A stretch of 9,060 nucleotides of DNA from Chitinispirillales bacterium. Lineage in GTDB: Bacteria; Fibrobacterota; Chitinivibrionia; Chitinivibrionales; Chitinispirillaceae. The stretch is from assembly GCA_031254445.1 (NCBI GenBank), contig JAIRUL010000014.1, forward strand, positions 1 to 9,060, given 5' to 3'. Shown in pieces: positions 1-6,154 of this stretch. The position numbers were made by a program, and so were the translations under genes. The notes beneath the pieces are model-generated. The model was not told the origin of the DNA, ran no database searches, and was given only the letters and a program-made list of their open reading frames with translations. Numbering within the stretch: the stretch's first letter is position 1; each line of letters begins with the position of its first letter.

Positions 1-189
1 GACATTGCGCGCATCCATAATATATATTCCTATGGTGTGGTGACGACCGAAAAGGATTCGGTGCGGCTCTTGTCGCCCGATTTTTCGGATCTTCTCCGCG
101 AGGTGTGGTATCTTAAAATCGGCTTGCGCTTCGCCGACGGGGGGGCTGGGGCGCGGGCGCTGTCGGCGGTTGCCGAGGCTGTCGCCTGA
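1..189 (+). CDS. lpxK: Tetraacyldisaccharide 4'-kinase, C-terminal end (partial)
   Basis: The reading frame is open from the first base to a TGA at 187-189 and gives 62 residues, so the gene begins outside the window. Residues 14-25 read VVTTEKDSVRLL, which matches the conserved TEKDxV(R/K) motif near the end of LpxK. A VWYLKI segment follows, resembling the W-Y-L-P strand close to the LpxK C-terminus. LpxK is the inner-membrane kinase that phosphorylates the 4' position of the lipid A disaccharide to make lipid IVA. If the call is right, the organism is a diderm with lipid A. The call rests on a short tail without the P-loop or the membrane anchor, so the family is likely rather than certain. 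The next gene starts 108 bases later on the same strand. That gap is GC-rich, with a weak stem (201-206 with 212-217) that has no T tract, and then an AT-rich stretch with TATTAT at 266-271 but no convincing -35 box. Confidence 0.75.
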   Translation, partial: DIARIHNIYSYGVVTTEKDSVRLLSPDFSDLLREVWYLKIGLRFADGGAGARALSAVAEAVA

Positions 190-297
190 CGGCCTTGCGG
201 GCGCACGGCGGGTGTGCGGGGGCGGCGGCGGCCTTTCCCGTCGCGTATCGAAGAAAACCGTATCGTATTATAAAAACATTAAGAGAGGAGCCGTTTC

Positions 298-735
298 ATG
301 AGACTTGCCCGCTTCCTTGGCCTTGCGGTCATTATGGCCGGAGTACTATTTTCCGTATTCGCCGACAATGAAGATGCGATCCAGTACGTGGAGGTGAAGA
401 AAGCGTTCCAAAACGTTTACACGAAGCTCGACCCCAAGTCCGACATCATACGGCAAACCAAGAAGGGCGAGTATCTTGAGCTTCTCGTAAAGGGCGAGAG
501 CGGGGGCTGGTACAAGGTGAAAGTGGACGGCAAGGAGGGCTATTTGGAGGCCAAGGCCGGCAGGGTCGTGAACAAGAAGGGCGCGCAGTTCATAACGCTT
601 CTGCTCTACATCGCCCTGCTCGCGTGCTGCGCGGCCGGCGTGGTGCTTTACGTAAAGAAGCAGCAGCGCCCCTACGCTGCTGGCGCCGGCAGGGGGGGGG
701 ACGACGACGTTGACCTTGACGATGACGACGATTAA
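298..735 (+). CDS. Small secreted, membrane-anchored SH3b-domain protein
   Basis: Encodes 145 residues. A signal peptide or N-terminal anchor covers about residues 1-22 (MRLARF, a hydrophobic core, then VFADN). A bacterial SH3 (SH3b) domain covers about 29-92, with the typical ending GGWYKVKVDGKEGYLE. A strong membrane span lies at 98-119, followed by basic residues (VKKQQR) and an extremely acidic tail at 135-145 (DDDVDLDDDDD). The predicted topology is SH3 outside and tail in the cytoplasm. The start is set by AGAGGAG at 284-290, seven bases before ATG. The SH3-then-span layout repeats that of the next gene's N-terminal half, so the two are probably paralogous partners in one operon. SH3b domains often bind cell-wall peptides, but no ligand can be read here. 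A run of nine Gs (692-700) lies just before the acidic tail. Losing one G would join this frame to the next gene. Function is unknown. Confidence 0.85.
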   Translation: MRLARFLGLAVIMAGVLFSVFADNEDAIQYVEVKKAFQNVYTKLDPKSDIIRQTKKGEYLELLVKGESGGWYKVKVDGKEGYLEAKAGRVVNKKGAQFITLLLYIALLACCAAGVVLYVKKQQRPYAAGAGRGGDDDVDLDDDDD

Positions 736-751
736 CCGCTCCGGAGGGAGA

Positions 752-2191
752 ATGAAGAAGAGCGCTAAGGCGGCGGTGTGTTTTGCGGCGGCGCTCATCT
801 GCGCGTGGGGCGCGGCGGCGGAGCAGCTGGAGATAATCGACGACGTGCGGATGCGCGCCGAGCCGATAGACTCCGCGCCTGTCGTCTCGGTCGCCGTTAA
901 AGGCGCCGTTGTGCCGCTCCTCGACGAGCATGGCTCGTGGTACAAAATAGAATTTAAGGGCGCGCAAGGCTGGATATACAACAAACATGCTAAATCCGCG
1001 CGGCCTAAAGCCGGCGATATCTTCACGAAACAAGACGCCTCGATGCTCCCCCCCTCCGCCCCCCTTGACGACGAAGAGGAGGAGGCCGATCAAGTCAAAT
1101 ACGTGCAGGTCATAAAAGACAACACCATGATTCTCGAATACCTAGACCCCTACGCGCCATTCCTATACAAGGCGAACAAGGGCGATTGGTTTGTTTTGGT
1201 TTACGAAGGGCCGTCGTGGTGCAACGTCGTCTACAAAGACACCACGGGCTGGGTCAGGCGCACAAGCGTGGAGATATTAGACGCGCAGCCCGCCAAGGCC
1301 GACATCGTCGTAGAACAAGCGAAGACGCTCTTCATAGCGCTGCTCGCCTTGGGCATAGTTGTCTTAGTCGTCTCCGGCATCGTGACGTACCGCCATATAC
1401 AAGCCGACCGCAAGCGCAAAATATACGTGCAGAAGAACGTCCTCTTGCTTGCGAAAGAGAGCAAACATGTACAGTACATGCTCACAAACTCCACGACGAC
1501 CTTGGAACGCTGCTTCTCCGAGATCGGGTTCAGCGTGAACGTGGTCAAGGACTCCGTCACCGCCCGCAACATCATCGAGGGCAGCATGCCCGACCTCATC
1601 CTCGTAGACTGGAACTTCGAGACGGCGATCTTAGCCAAAATAGACAACCTCTTCGCCCGTATGGCGCTATCGGCAGCCCCGCACTTCCTATTCTACAACG
1701 TGCCCGACCCGGCAACCGTGCCACCGAGCAAGGCGCTCGCGCACGTCAACCTCTTGGGCATAACCGTCTCCGACCGCGACATCTTCCAAGTGGTCACGCC
1801 GCTCATAGTCCACCAGGCCGAGGTTGAGCATTCGTCCAAAAACACGCAGGGTTTGCAGCGCTGCGCCTTAGAGGGCGAGATCGCCGGCGGGAATCTGCTC
1901 GAGGTGCTGCAGTTCATAGAGATAGGCAGCAAGACCGGCTGCCTGATGGTCGAAACAAGGGGGCCTTTCGGCCTAATCTACTTCGGCGACGGGCGGATAA
2001 CCTACGCCGCCGCCAAAGGCGATAACGGCGAACCAACCTACGGCGTGGAGGGCGTCTACGCCATACTAAACCAACCGGCGGGGAAATTCCGCTTCATAAC
2101 AAACAAGCAGCCAAAAGCGGCAAACCTGAACCTGCCCACGCTGTCGGTGCTCATGGAGTGGACGAAGAATAAAGACGAAGCGCATCGATAA
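752..2191 (+). CDS. Transmembrane protein: two SH3b domains, degenerate receiver-like domain, DUF4388/PATAN domain
   Basis: Encodes 479 residues. In order: signal peptide (about 1-24); SH3b domain 1 (about 25-83, with GSWYKIEFKGAQGWIY); a linker with an acidic run (106-113); SH3b domain 2 (about 116-178, with CNVVYKDTTGWVRR); a membrane span (191-213) followed by basic DRKRK; a response-regulator-receiver-like domain (about 226-353); and a C-terminal DUF4388/PATAN domain (about 371-455, LEGEIAGGNLLEVLQFIE, then IYFGDGRITYA). In the receiver-like part D286 (LILVDWN) sits where the phosphorylated aspartate should be. The acidic pair of strand 1 appears replaced (LLLAKES) and no clear conserved Lys is seen, so it is probably a pseudo-receiver. 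The topology suggests an envelope sensor or scaffold with SH3 domains outside and the PATAN module inside. The start at 752 is preferred over the in-frame TTG at 710 because GGAGGG (743-748) precedes it and the signal peptide begins there. It follows the small SH3b gene by 16 bases. I know of no named family with this architecture. Confidence 0.88.
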   Translation: MKKSAKAAVCFAAALICAWGAAAEQLEIIDDVRMRAEPIDSAPVVSVAVKGAVVPLLDEHGSWYKIEFKGAQGWIYNKHAKSARPKAGDIFTKQDASMLPPSAPLDDEEEEADQVKYVQVIKDNTMILEYLDPYAPFLYKANKGDWFVLVYEGPSWCNVVYKDTTGWVRRTSVEILDAQPAKADIVVEQAKTLFIALLALGIVVLVVSGIVTYRHIQADRKRKIYVQKNVLLLAKESKHVQYMLTNSTTTLERCFSEIGFSVNVVKDSVTARNIIEGSMPDLILVDWNFETAILAKIDNLFARMALSAAPHFLFYNVPDPATVPPSKALAHVNLLGITVSDRDIFQVVTPLIVHQAEVEHSSKNTQGLQRCALEGEIAGGNLLEVLQFIEIGSKTGCLMVETRGPFGLIYFGDGRITYAAAKGDNGEPTYGVEGVYAILNQPAGKFRFITNKQPKAANLNLPTLSVLMEWTKNKDEAHR

Positions 2192-2215
2192 TGTCGTTGA
2201 CTGCCAAGGAACGCC

Positions 2216-2623
2216 ATGAAGCTGATGGGGATTGATTACGGGCGGCGCAGAATCGGCATCGCCGTGTCGGACGCGGAAGGGCTTCTTGCGAGGGGGCTTG
2301 GCGTCGTAGACAGGAAAGCCTCCCCCAATTACATCGGCGAGTTGACCAGAATCATCGCAGAAGAAAAACCTTCCGTATTAGTATTCGGCCTGCCCTTAGG
2401 CGGAGATGACGAGGAAACCGCCATAAGCAAAGAAGTCCGGGAATTCGCCGCGATAGTAACGGAACGGGTAGCCCTGCCCGTCCGGTTCATAGACGAAAGC
2501 TTCACCTCAAAAAAGGCCGCGGAGCTGATGATGCACCGAAAGAAAAAGGCGCGGAGGGATAAATCGCTCTCCGACCGGATAGCCGCATGCCTGATACTGC
2601 AAGAATACATCAACAACGGCTGA
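2216..2623 (+). CDS. ruvX: Putative pre-16S rRNA nuclease / Holliday junction resolvase-like protein YqgF (RuvX)
   Basis: Encodes 135 residues, the usual length of the YqgF/RuvX family, which has an RNase H-like fold. Family motifs are in order: GIDYGRRRIGIAVSD at residues 5-19 with the first catalytic Asp; VFGLPLGGDDEE, matching the GLPLxxDGxE segment; FIDESFTSKKAAE, matching DERxTTxxAE; and DRIAACLILQEYI near the end, with the last catalytic Asp. Family members are linked to 5' maturation of 16S rRNA and have also been called Holliday junction resolvases. The start has AAGGA (2206-2210) five bases upstream. It follows the PATAN gene by 24 bases on the same strand, so it is probably in the same transcript, and it is the last gene of the + strand group. 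Only 17 bases separate its stop from the stop of the converging small membrane-protein gene. Confidence 0.93.
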   Translation: MKLMGIDYGRRRIGIAVSDAEGLLARGLGVVDRKASPNYIGELTRIIAEEKPSVLVFGLPLGGDDEETAISKEVREFAAIVTERVALPVRFIDESFTSKKAAELMMHRKKKARRDKSLSDRIAACLILQEYINNG

Positions 2624-2636
2624 GGCGGCGAGAGTG

Positions 2637-2655
2637 AGCGCTAGCGCTTTCTTTT
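2637..2655 (+). terminator. Possible weak terminator at the convergent junction
   Basis: The 12-base perfect palindrome AGCGCTAGCGCT (2637-2648) is followed on the + strand by a pyrimidine stretch with TTTCTTTT. As RNA it gives only a four-pair stem with a CUAG loop, so it is weak. It overlaps the stop codon of the converging gene. It is the only terminator-like structure seen between the two operons. Confidence 0.25.
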
Positions 2656-2847
2656 CCTCCGGCGCGGCTTCGGCCCGGGCCTTGGCCCCCGCCGCCTCTT
2701 CTTGCCTTTCAGTACGGAGAGCGCAATATGGACGGCGATTAGCGCCGCTATGATAAGCGCGAACATCACGATCACCGCCGTCGAAGCGTCTGTCATCATA
2801 TCACCAAACACCTTTCCCGCCACATCGCCGGCGATATCTTTACCCAC
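2641..2847 (-). CDS. Small single-span membrane protein with highly basic C-terminal tail
   Basis: Encodes 68 residues from a GTG start. Residues 1-21 are polar. About 22-46 form one strong membrane span (TAVIVMFALIIAALIAVHIA). Residues 47-68 are almost all Lys, Arg, Pro and Gly (KGKKRRRGPRPGPKPRRRKR), and by the positive-inside rule they should lie in the cytoplasm. The tail might bind nucleic acid or acidic lipid, but that is inference. The GTG start has AAGG (2854-2857) upstream. An internal ATG at residue 17 with AAAGG about ten bases before it is the alternative start and would still keep the span. The gene follows the Cys-rich gene by 24 bases and looks like the last member of the chaperone/guaA operon. 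I recognise no family. The clear span and basic tail argue for a real gene, although the length is short. Confidence 0.6.
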   Translation of the reverse strand: MGKDIAGDVAGKVFGDMMTDASTAVIVMFALIIAALIAVHIALSVLKGKKRRRGPRPGPKPRRRKRKR

Positions 2848-2871
2848 GGAAACCTTGCCTTGAACACATGT

Positions 2872-3060
2872 TTAAGCGCCAAACCGCCCCGACAGCTTCT
2901 TGTAATAATTGGCCACGCTCTTATCCCCGCCGTTGTCCGGAAAGAAGCAAAACGGCAGGCTGTCAGTCGTTCTGTGCTTTACCGCGCACGCGCAACACTT
3001 TGAGTGCCGCGGGCAGGACGTGTCGGGGCATGAGCAATCTTTAACATTGGCGCAGGGCAT
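2872..3060 (-). CDS. Small cysteine-rich protein, DUF6485-like
   Basis: Encodes 62 residues with eight cysteines at positions 3, 9, 11, 16, 22, 23, 25 and 38, arranged as CxxxxxCxCxxxxC, CCxC and LPFCFFPD. The pattern, with a leading Cys, a CxC, a CCxC, then KHR and LPxCFFP, resembles small uncharacterised cytosolic proteins of the DUF6485 kind. I assign that from memory and at moderate confidence. The cysteines suggest a structural zinc or an iron-sulfur site, which is inference. There is no signal peptide or membrane span. Translation evidence is strong: TAAGGAGGCGCCATG places a perfect AAGGAGG between the guaA stop codon and this ATG, with nine bases between stop and start. The gene is therefore co-transcribed with guaA and probably translated efficiently. 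Function is unknown. Confidence 0.75.
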   Translation of the reverse strand: MPCANVKDCSCPDTSCPRHSKCCACAVKHRTTDSLPFCFFPDNGGDKSVANYYKKLSGRFGA

Positions 3061-3069
3061 GGCGCCTCC

Positions 3070-4344
3070 TTACTCCCACTCTATCGTGGCGGGCGGTTTG
3101 GGTGTCACATCTAAAAATATATCGCCAACGCCGGTTATCGCCGATTTTTTCCGGACGATGGCCTCTATCGTCTTTGTTTTGAGGCGCACGACGCGCGCGT
3201 CTAACGCGTCCTTGGAATGAACCGGACGCAAAACCGCGCACTCGCCCCCGTTTTCTTCATTGACAAGAGGGAGCAGTATCACCGGCATCTGCCAAACGGT
3301 ATCGTATTCGCCGCTCGCCCTAATGGCGTCTGTCGCCATAGCGTCTACGGCGCGGAGCTTCTTTAGACGCTCCTTGGTAACGTGCGCCTTTATCAGCTTG
3401 TACGACAACGATTTGTCCACATGCAGGCCGTATACTACCCTATCGATTGACGGAACCGTAGTGATGATGTCGGAGGCGAGCATTTCTATCTTGTCCCAAT
3501 CGAAGTCGCCGCGAATAAGCGCCGGGCGGGTGTAGGTGCGTTCCCCTTCCCTATTGCCCGTGCAGCGCAACGGCAAAACCTCCGCCATGTAGTTGGCTTT
3601 CGCGGCGATGGCGGCAAGGCGGGCTGCGTCGGCATCGGGAATATCGCCTATGGCGCTCCCGTCGCTGCATAAAATCCGTACGCCGAGCCCGGGCCCCGGG
3701 AACGGATGCCGCCAGACCACGTCGTGCGGCAAACCCAAACGCTCGCCGACCTTACGGACCTCGTCCTTGTAAAGCGACGCGACCGGCTCCACTATCAGCC
3801 CCTTCTTGACTAACTCCAATATCGCGTCCACGCGGTTGTGGTGCGTCTTTATCCTATTGCCGCCGTCCTCGCCCTTTGCGGCCGTCTCCAAAACATCGGG
3901 GTATATCGTACCCTGGGCGAGTATCCAATCGCCGCTGCTTAGCTTGAGCCTCCGCGAAACCTTGTCCTTGATGCCCAAGTAAAGGCTGCCGATAGTCTGC
4001 CGCTTCTCCTCGGGGTCGTAGACGCCGTCGAGCGCGGCCAAAAAGTCCGCCTCGGCGTCCTCAATCAGCAAATTGGCAAAACCGTCGGCATTTAGGTACT
4101 CTAAGATAGCCTCGGATTCATTCTGGCGCATGAGCCCTGTGTCGACATGCAGCCCCAGCACCTTATCCGCCCCCAAAGCCCTGTTGAGTAGCGCAAAAAC
4201 AACCGTCGAATCTACGCCGCCGGAAACCAAGTTGAAAGCCTTGCGCCCGGCGCAGTCTTTACGTATCTTCTCGCAAGCCTGGTCTATGAAAGCGTCCGGG
4301 TCGAAATGCTCGCGGTCGAAATCGCGCGTTACGAATTTGTCCAT
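3070..4344 (-). CDS. guaA: GMP synthetase, ATP-pyrophosphatase/synthetase part without the glutamine amidotransferase domain
   Basis: Encodes 424 residues and makes GMP from XMP, ATP and ammonia in purine synthesis. The PP-loop SGGVDS is at 41-46, with HVDTGLMRQNE at about 66-76, QGTIYPDV at 144-151, the XMP-loop motif FPGPGLGVRIL at 215-225 and the canonical end TPKPPATIEWE. The N-terminal amidotransferase domain of ordinary bacterial GuaA (about 525 residues in total) is missing, so glutamine hydrolysis needs a separate subunit or free ammonia. The part after the XMP loop is about 85-90 residues longer than usual. It contains a second dimerisation-like unit (257-306, with LPLRCTGNREGERTY and DRVVYGL), as in eukaryotic (human-type) GMPS. 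The start at 4344 is chosen over the TTG at 4380 because AAGGAC lies seven bases upstream. It follows dnaJ by 47 bases. It could equally be called the GuaA B subunit. Confidence 0.9.
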   Translation of the reverse strand: MDKFVTRDFDREHFDPDAFIDQACEKIRKDCAGRKAFNLVSGGVDSTVVFALLNRALGADKVLGLHVDTGLMRQNESEAILEYLNADGFANLLIEDAEADFLAALDGVYDPEEKRQTIGSLYLGIKDKVSRRLKLSSGDWILAQGTIYPDVLETAAKGEDGGNRIKTHHNRVDAILELVKKGLIVEPVASLYKDEVRKVGERLGLPHDVVWRHPFPGPGLGVRILCSDGSAIGDIPDADAARLAAIAAKANYMAEVLPLRCTGNREGERTYTRPALIRGDFDWDKIEMLASDIITTVPSIDRVVYGLHVDKSLSYKLIKAHVTKERLKKLRAVDAMATDAIRASGEYDTVWQMPVILLPLVNEENGGECAVLRPVHSKDALDARVVRLKTKTIEAIVRKKSAITGVGDIFLDVTPKPPATIEWE

Positions 4345-4391
4345 AAATGCGTCCTTATTGTTTGACGGTGATGCCATCAACTATTTATAAT

Positions 4392-5510
4392 CTAACCCCC
4401 AAGTTCAGCCAACTTTTCAAACAACTCCTTTTCCTGGCGCCCCAGCTTTTCAGGCGTATACACGCGCACCCTCACGAGCAAATCCCCTTTACCCTTATTG
4501 CGGTACGCCGCCAACCCCTTTGATTTTAATTTAAATACCTTTTCCGATTGCGTGCCGCCGGGGATTTTTAGATTGACCTTGTCCTCGAGCGTTTGAATGA
4601 TCTTCGAGCACCCGAGCGCCGCCTCCGAAAACGTCAACGTTAGCTCGCAGGCGAGGTCTGCGCCGTGGCGGACGAACTGGTCGTGCGGCTTTTCCTGCAG
4701 GATGACTAAAAGATCGCCCGAGGCCCCGCCCGCCCTGCCGGCGTCGCCTTTTTCAGGCACGCGGATGTAATTGCCCTCCTCCACGCCCGCGGGGATATCC
4801 ACCGACACCGTTGTCTCGGCCTGGCGCAGCCCGCTGCCGCCGCACGCCGCGCAGGGGTCGGAGACGACTTGGCCGTCGCCGCGGCAGATGGGGCAAGCTG
4901 ACTCTTGGACCATCTGGCCGAAAAATGAGTTCGACACGTGGCGCACACGCCCGACGCCGCCGCACTTGGCGCAGGTGTTGCGCCTGCCGCTCTTTGAGCC
5001 GCTGCCGCTGCACTCCGTGCAACGGTCTAACCGCCGGACTTTCAGCGTCTTCTTAACGCCGGTGAGTATCTCCTCAAGCGTTAGCCCGAGCTTTATCTGC
5101 AGGTCGTTCCCCCGCGTCCCCCCGTGCCCGCCGCCGCGCCGCGTGCGCGAGCTGCCGCCGAAGCCGAAGATGTCGCCTATTATCGAATCCCCGCCGCCGA
5201 AATTGTTCATGAACGCGCGCAGGGCGTCTGAGAGGTCGAAACCCGCCCCGCCGCCGCCATAGCTGTAGCCGCCCCCCTGCGGAGCCTCGAATGCCGCGTG
5301 GCCGAACTGGTCGTACTGCGCGCGCTTCTGCGGATCCTTCAAAACCTCATAGGCCTCCGCCACCTCGCGGAACTTCTCCACAGCGGCCTTGTCGTCCGGA
5401 TTTTTGTCGGGATGGTATTTTACAGCGAGCTTGCGGTACGCCTTTTTTATATCGTCGTCGGAGGCGTCTTTGGGAATGCCTAACAGTTCGTAATAATCAG
5501 CTTTTGCCAT
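4392..5510 (-). CDS. dnaJ: Chaperone protein DnaJ (type I Hsp40)
   Basis: Encodes 372 residues, the usual length of a full type I DnaJ. The J domain covers 1-70 ([13 protein letters not shown], with the HPD motif at 33-35 that triggers DnaK ATPase). A Gly/Phe-rich linker follows at about 75-130. Four CxxCxGxG zinc repeats start at 164, 180, 206 and 220, and the C-terminal substrate-binding domains run to 372. It delivers unfolded clients to DnaK in the cytoplasm. The start is taken at MAKADYY, the family norm. An in-frame ATG four codons upstream (5522) lies two bases after the grpE stop and could be used by translational coupling. Neither start has a strong Shine-Dalgarno. The order grpE-dnaJ without dnaK between them is unusual. 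Confidence 0.96.
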   Translation of the reverse strand: MAKADYYELLGIPKDASDDDIKKAYRKLAVKYHPDKNPDDKAAVEKFREVAEAYEVLKDPQKRAQYDQFGHAAFEAPQGGGYSYGGGGAGFDLSDALRAFMNNFGGGDSIIGDIFGFGGSSRTRRGGGHGGTRGNDLQIKLGLTLEEILTGVKKTLKVRRLDRCTECSGSGSKSGRRNTCAKCGGVGRVRHVSNSFFGQMVQESACPICRGDGQVVSDPCAACGGSGLRQAETTVSVDIPAGVEEGNYIRVPEKGDAGRAGGASGDLLVILQEKPHDQFVRHGADLACELTLTFSEAALGCSKIIQTLEDKVNLKIPGGTQSEKVFKLKSKGLAAYRNKGKGDLLVRVRVYTPEKLGRQEKELFEKLAELGG

Positions 5511-5524
5511 ATTTCCAATCATTT

Positions 5525-6154
5525 CTAAGCCGGTTGATCGCCGCTCGAGACAATCACCCGGGCATGTTTCACTACCTTGTCCTTTAGGCGGTACCCGCGC
5601 TCAAAGACCTCGGCGATGCGATCCGCCGGAACCTCCGCGTGCGCGGCCTTCATCAGCGCGTCGTGGATCGTCGGGTCGAACGGCTCGCCCGCCTCGGCGA
5701 AAACCGTCAATCCGCTCCGGGCCAACACCTCGTCAAATTTCGTGAAGATGAGCTTCATCCCATCGTAAAACGCCGCGAACTCCCCGCCCGCCTCGCCCGA
5801 CTTCAGCGCGCGGTCAAAGTTTTCACGCACGTCAACCATCTCCAATATCAATTTCTCGTTGGCGCTCTCGATGAGGCGTTCGTATTCCTTGCCCGCGCGG
5901 CGCTTGTAGTTGTCGAACTCCGCCATTAAACGCAGGTATCGATCCTTGCCGGCTTCGATCTCCAGCTTCAGGGCGTCGACATCGGCGCCGGATCCCTCGG
6001 CATCTTCTACGCCGCCGGCATCTTGCGGCGATGGCGCCGCTTCGGTTTCCGGCTTTTCCGGGGATTCGCCAGCCGCGCTAGCGGGGCTGGCATCCTCCGG
6101 TTCATCCGATACGATTTTTATTGATTCCGTCTCTTTTGTTTTGGTACCTGCCAT
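5525..6154 (-). CDS. grpE: GrpE, nucleotide exchange factor for DnaK
   Basis: Encodes 209 residues. The first 55 or so are low-complexity and acidic (many E, D, P, A). A coiled-coil dimerisation helix follows (about 56-110, with [17 protein letters not shown]), then the head domain with [12 protein letters not shown] (about 156-168) and the closing [17 protein letters not shown] signature (about 187-203). GrpE removes ADP from DnaK and acts as a thermosensor in the DnaK cycle. The ATG overlaps the groEL stop codon by one base (TAATG at 6152-6156), which implies translational coupling. The same frame stays open far upstream inside groEL, but that extension is Arg/His-rich, unlike GrpE, and antisense in character to the groEL coding pattern. 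The start at 6154 is therefore firm. Confidence 0.95.
   Translation of the reverse strand: MAGTKTKETESIKIVSDEPEDASPASAAGESPEKPETEAAPSPQDAGGVEDAEGSGADVDALKLEIEAGKDRYLRLMAEFDNYKRRAGKEYERLIESANEKLILEMVDVRENFDRALKSGEAGGEFAAFYDGMKLIFTKFDEVLARSGLTVFAEAGEPFDPTIHDALMKAAHAEVPADRIAEVFERGYRLKDKVVKHARVIVSSGDQPA

Noticed and set aside
190..297. Promoter or terminator between lpxK and the SH3b gene
   Set aside because: The stem at 201-217 has no T tract, and TATTAT at 266-271 lacks a -35 partner. Neither can be supported as a feature.
710..751. TTG start of the PATAN gene at 710
   Set aside because: It overlaps the upstream gene and has no Shine-Dalgarno. The ATG at 752 has GGAGGG in front and begins a signal peptide.
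346..1093. Long - strand open frames opposite the SH3b genes
   Set aside because: They are antisense to two genes with signal peptides, SH3b domains and good Shine-Dalgarno sites. Their products are low-complexity with no recognisable motif.
4345..4380. TTG or ATG starts of guaA at 4380 and 4377
   Set aside because: No Shine-Dalgarno precedes them, whereas AAGGAC lies seven bases before the ATG at 4344, where the conserved-type sequence starts.
4753..5262. Several open frames on both strands across dnaJ
   Set aside because: They are shadow frames of GC-rich dnaJ sequence and have no motifs of their own.
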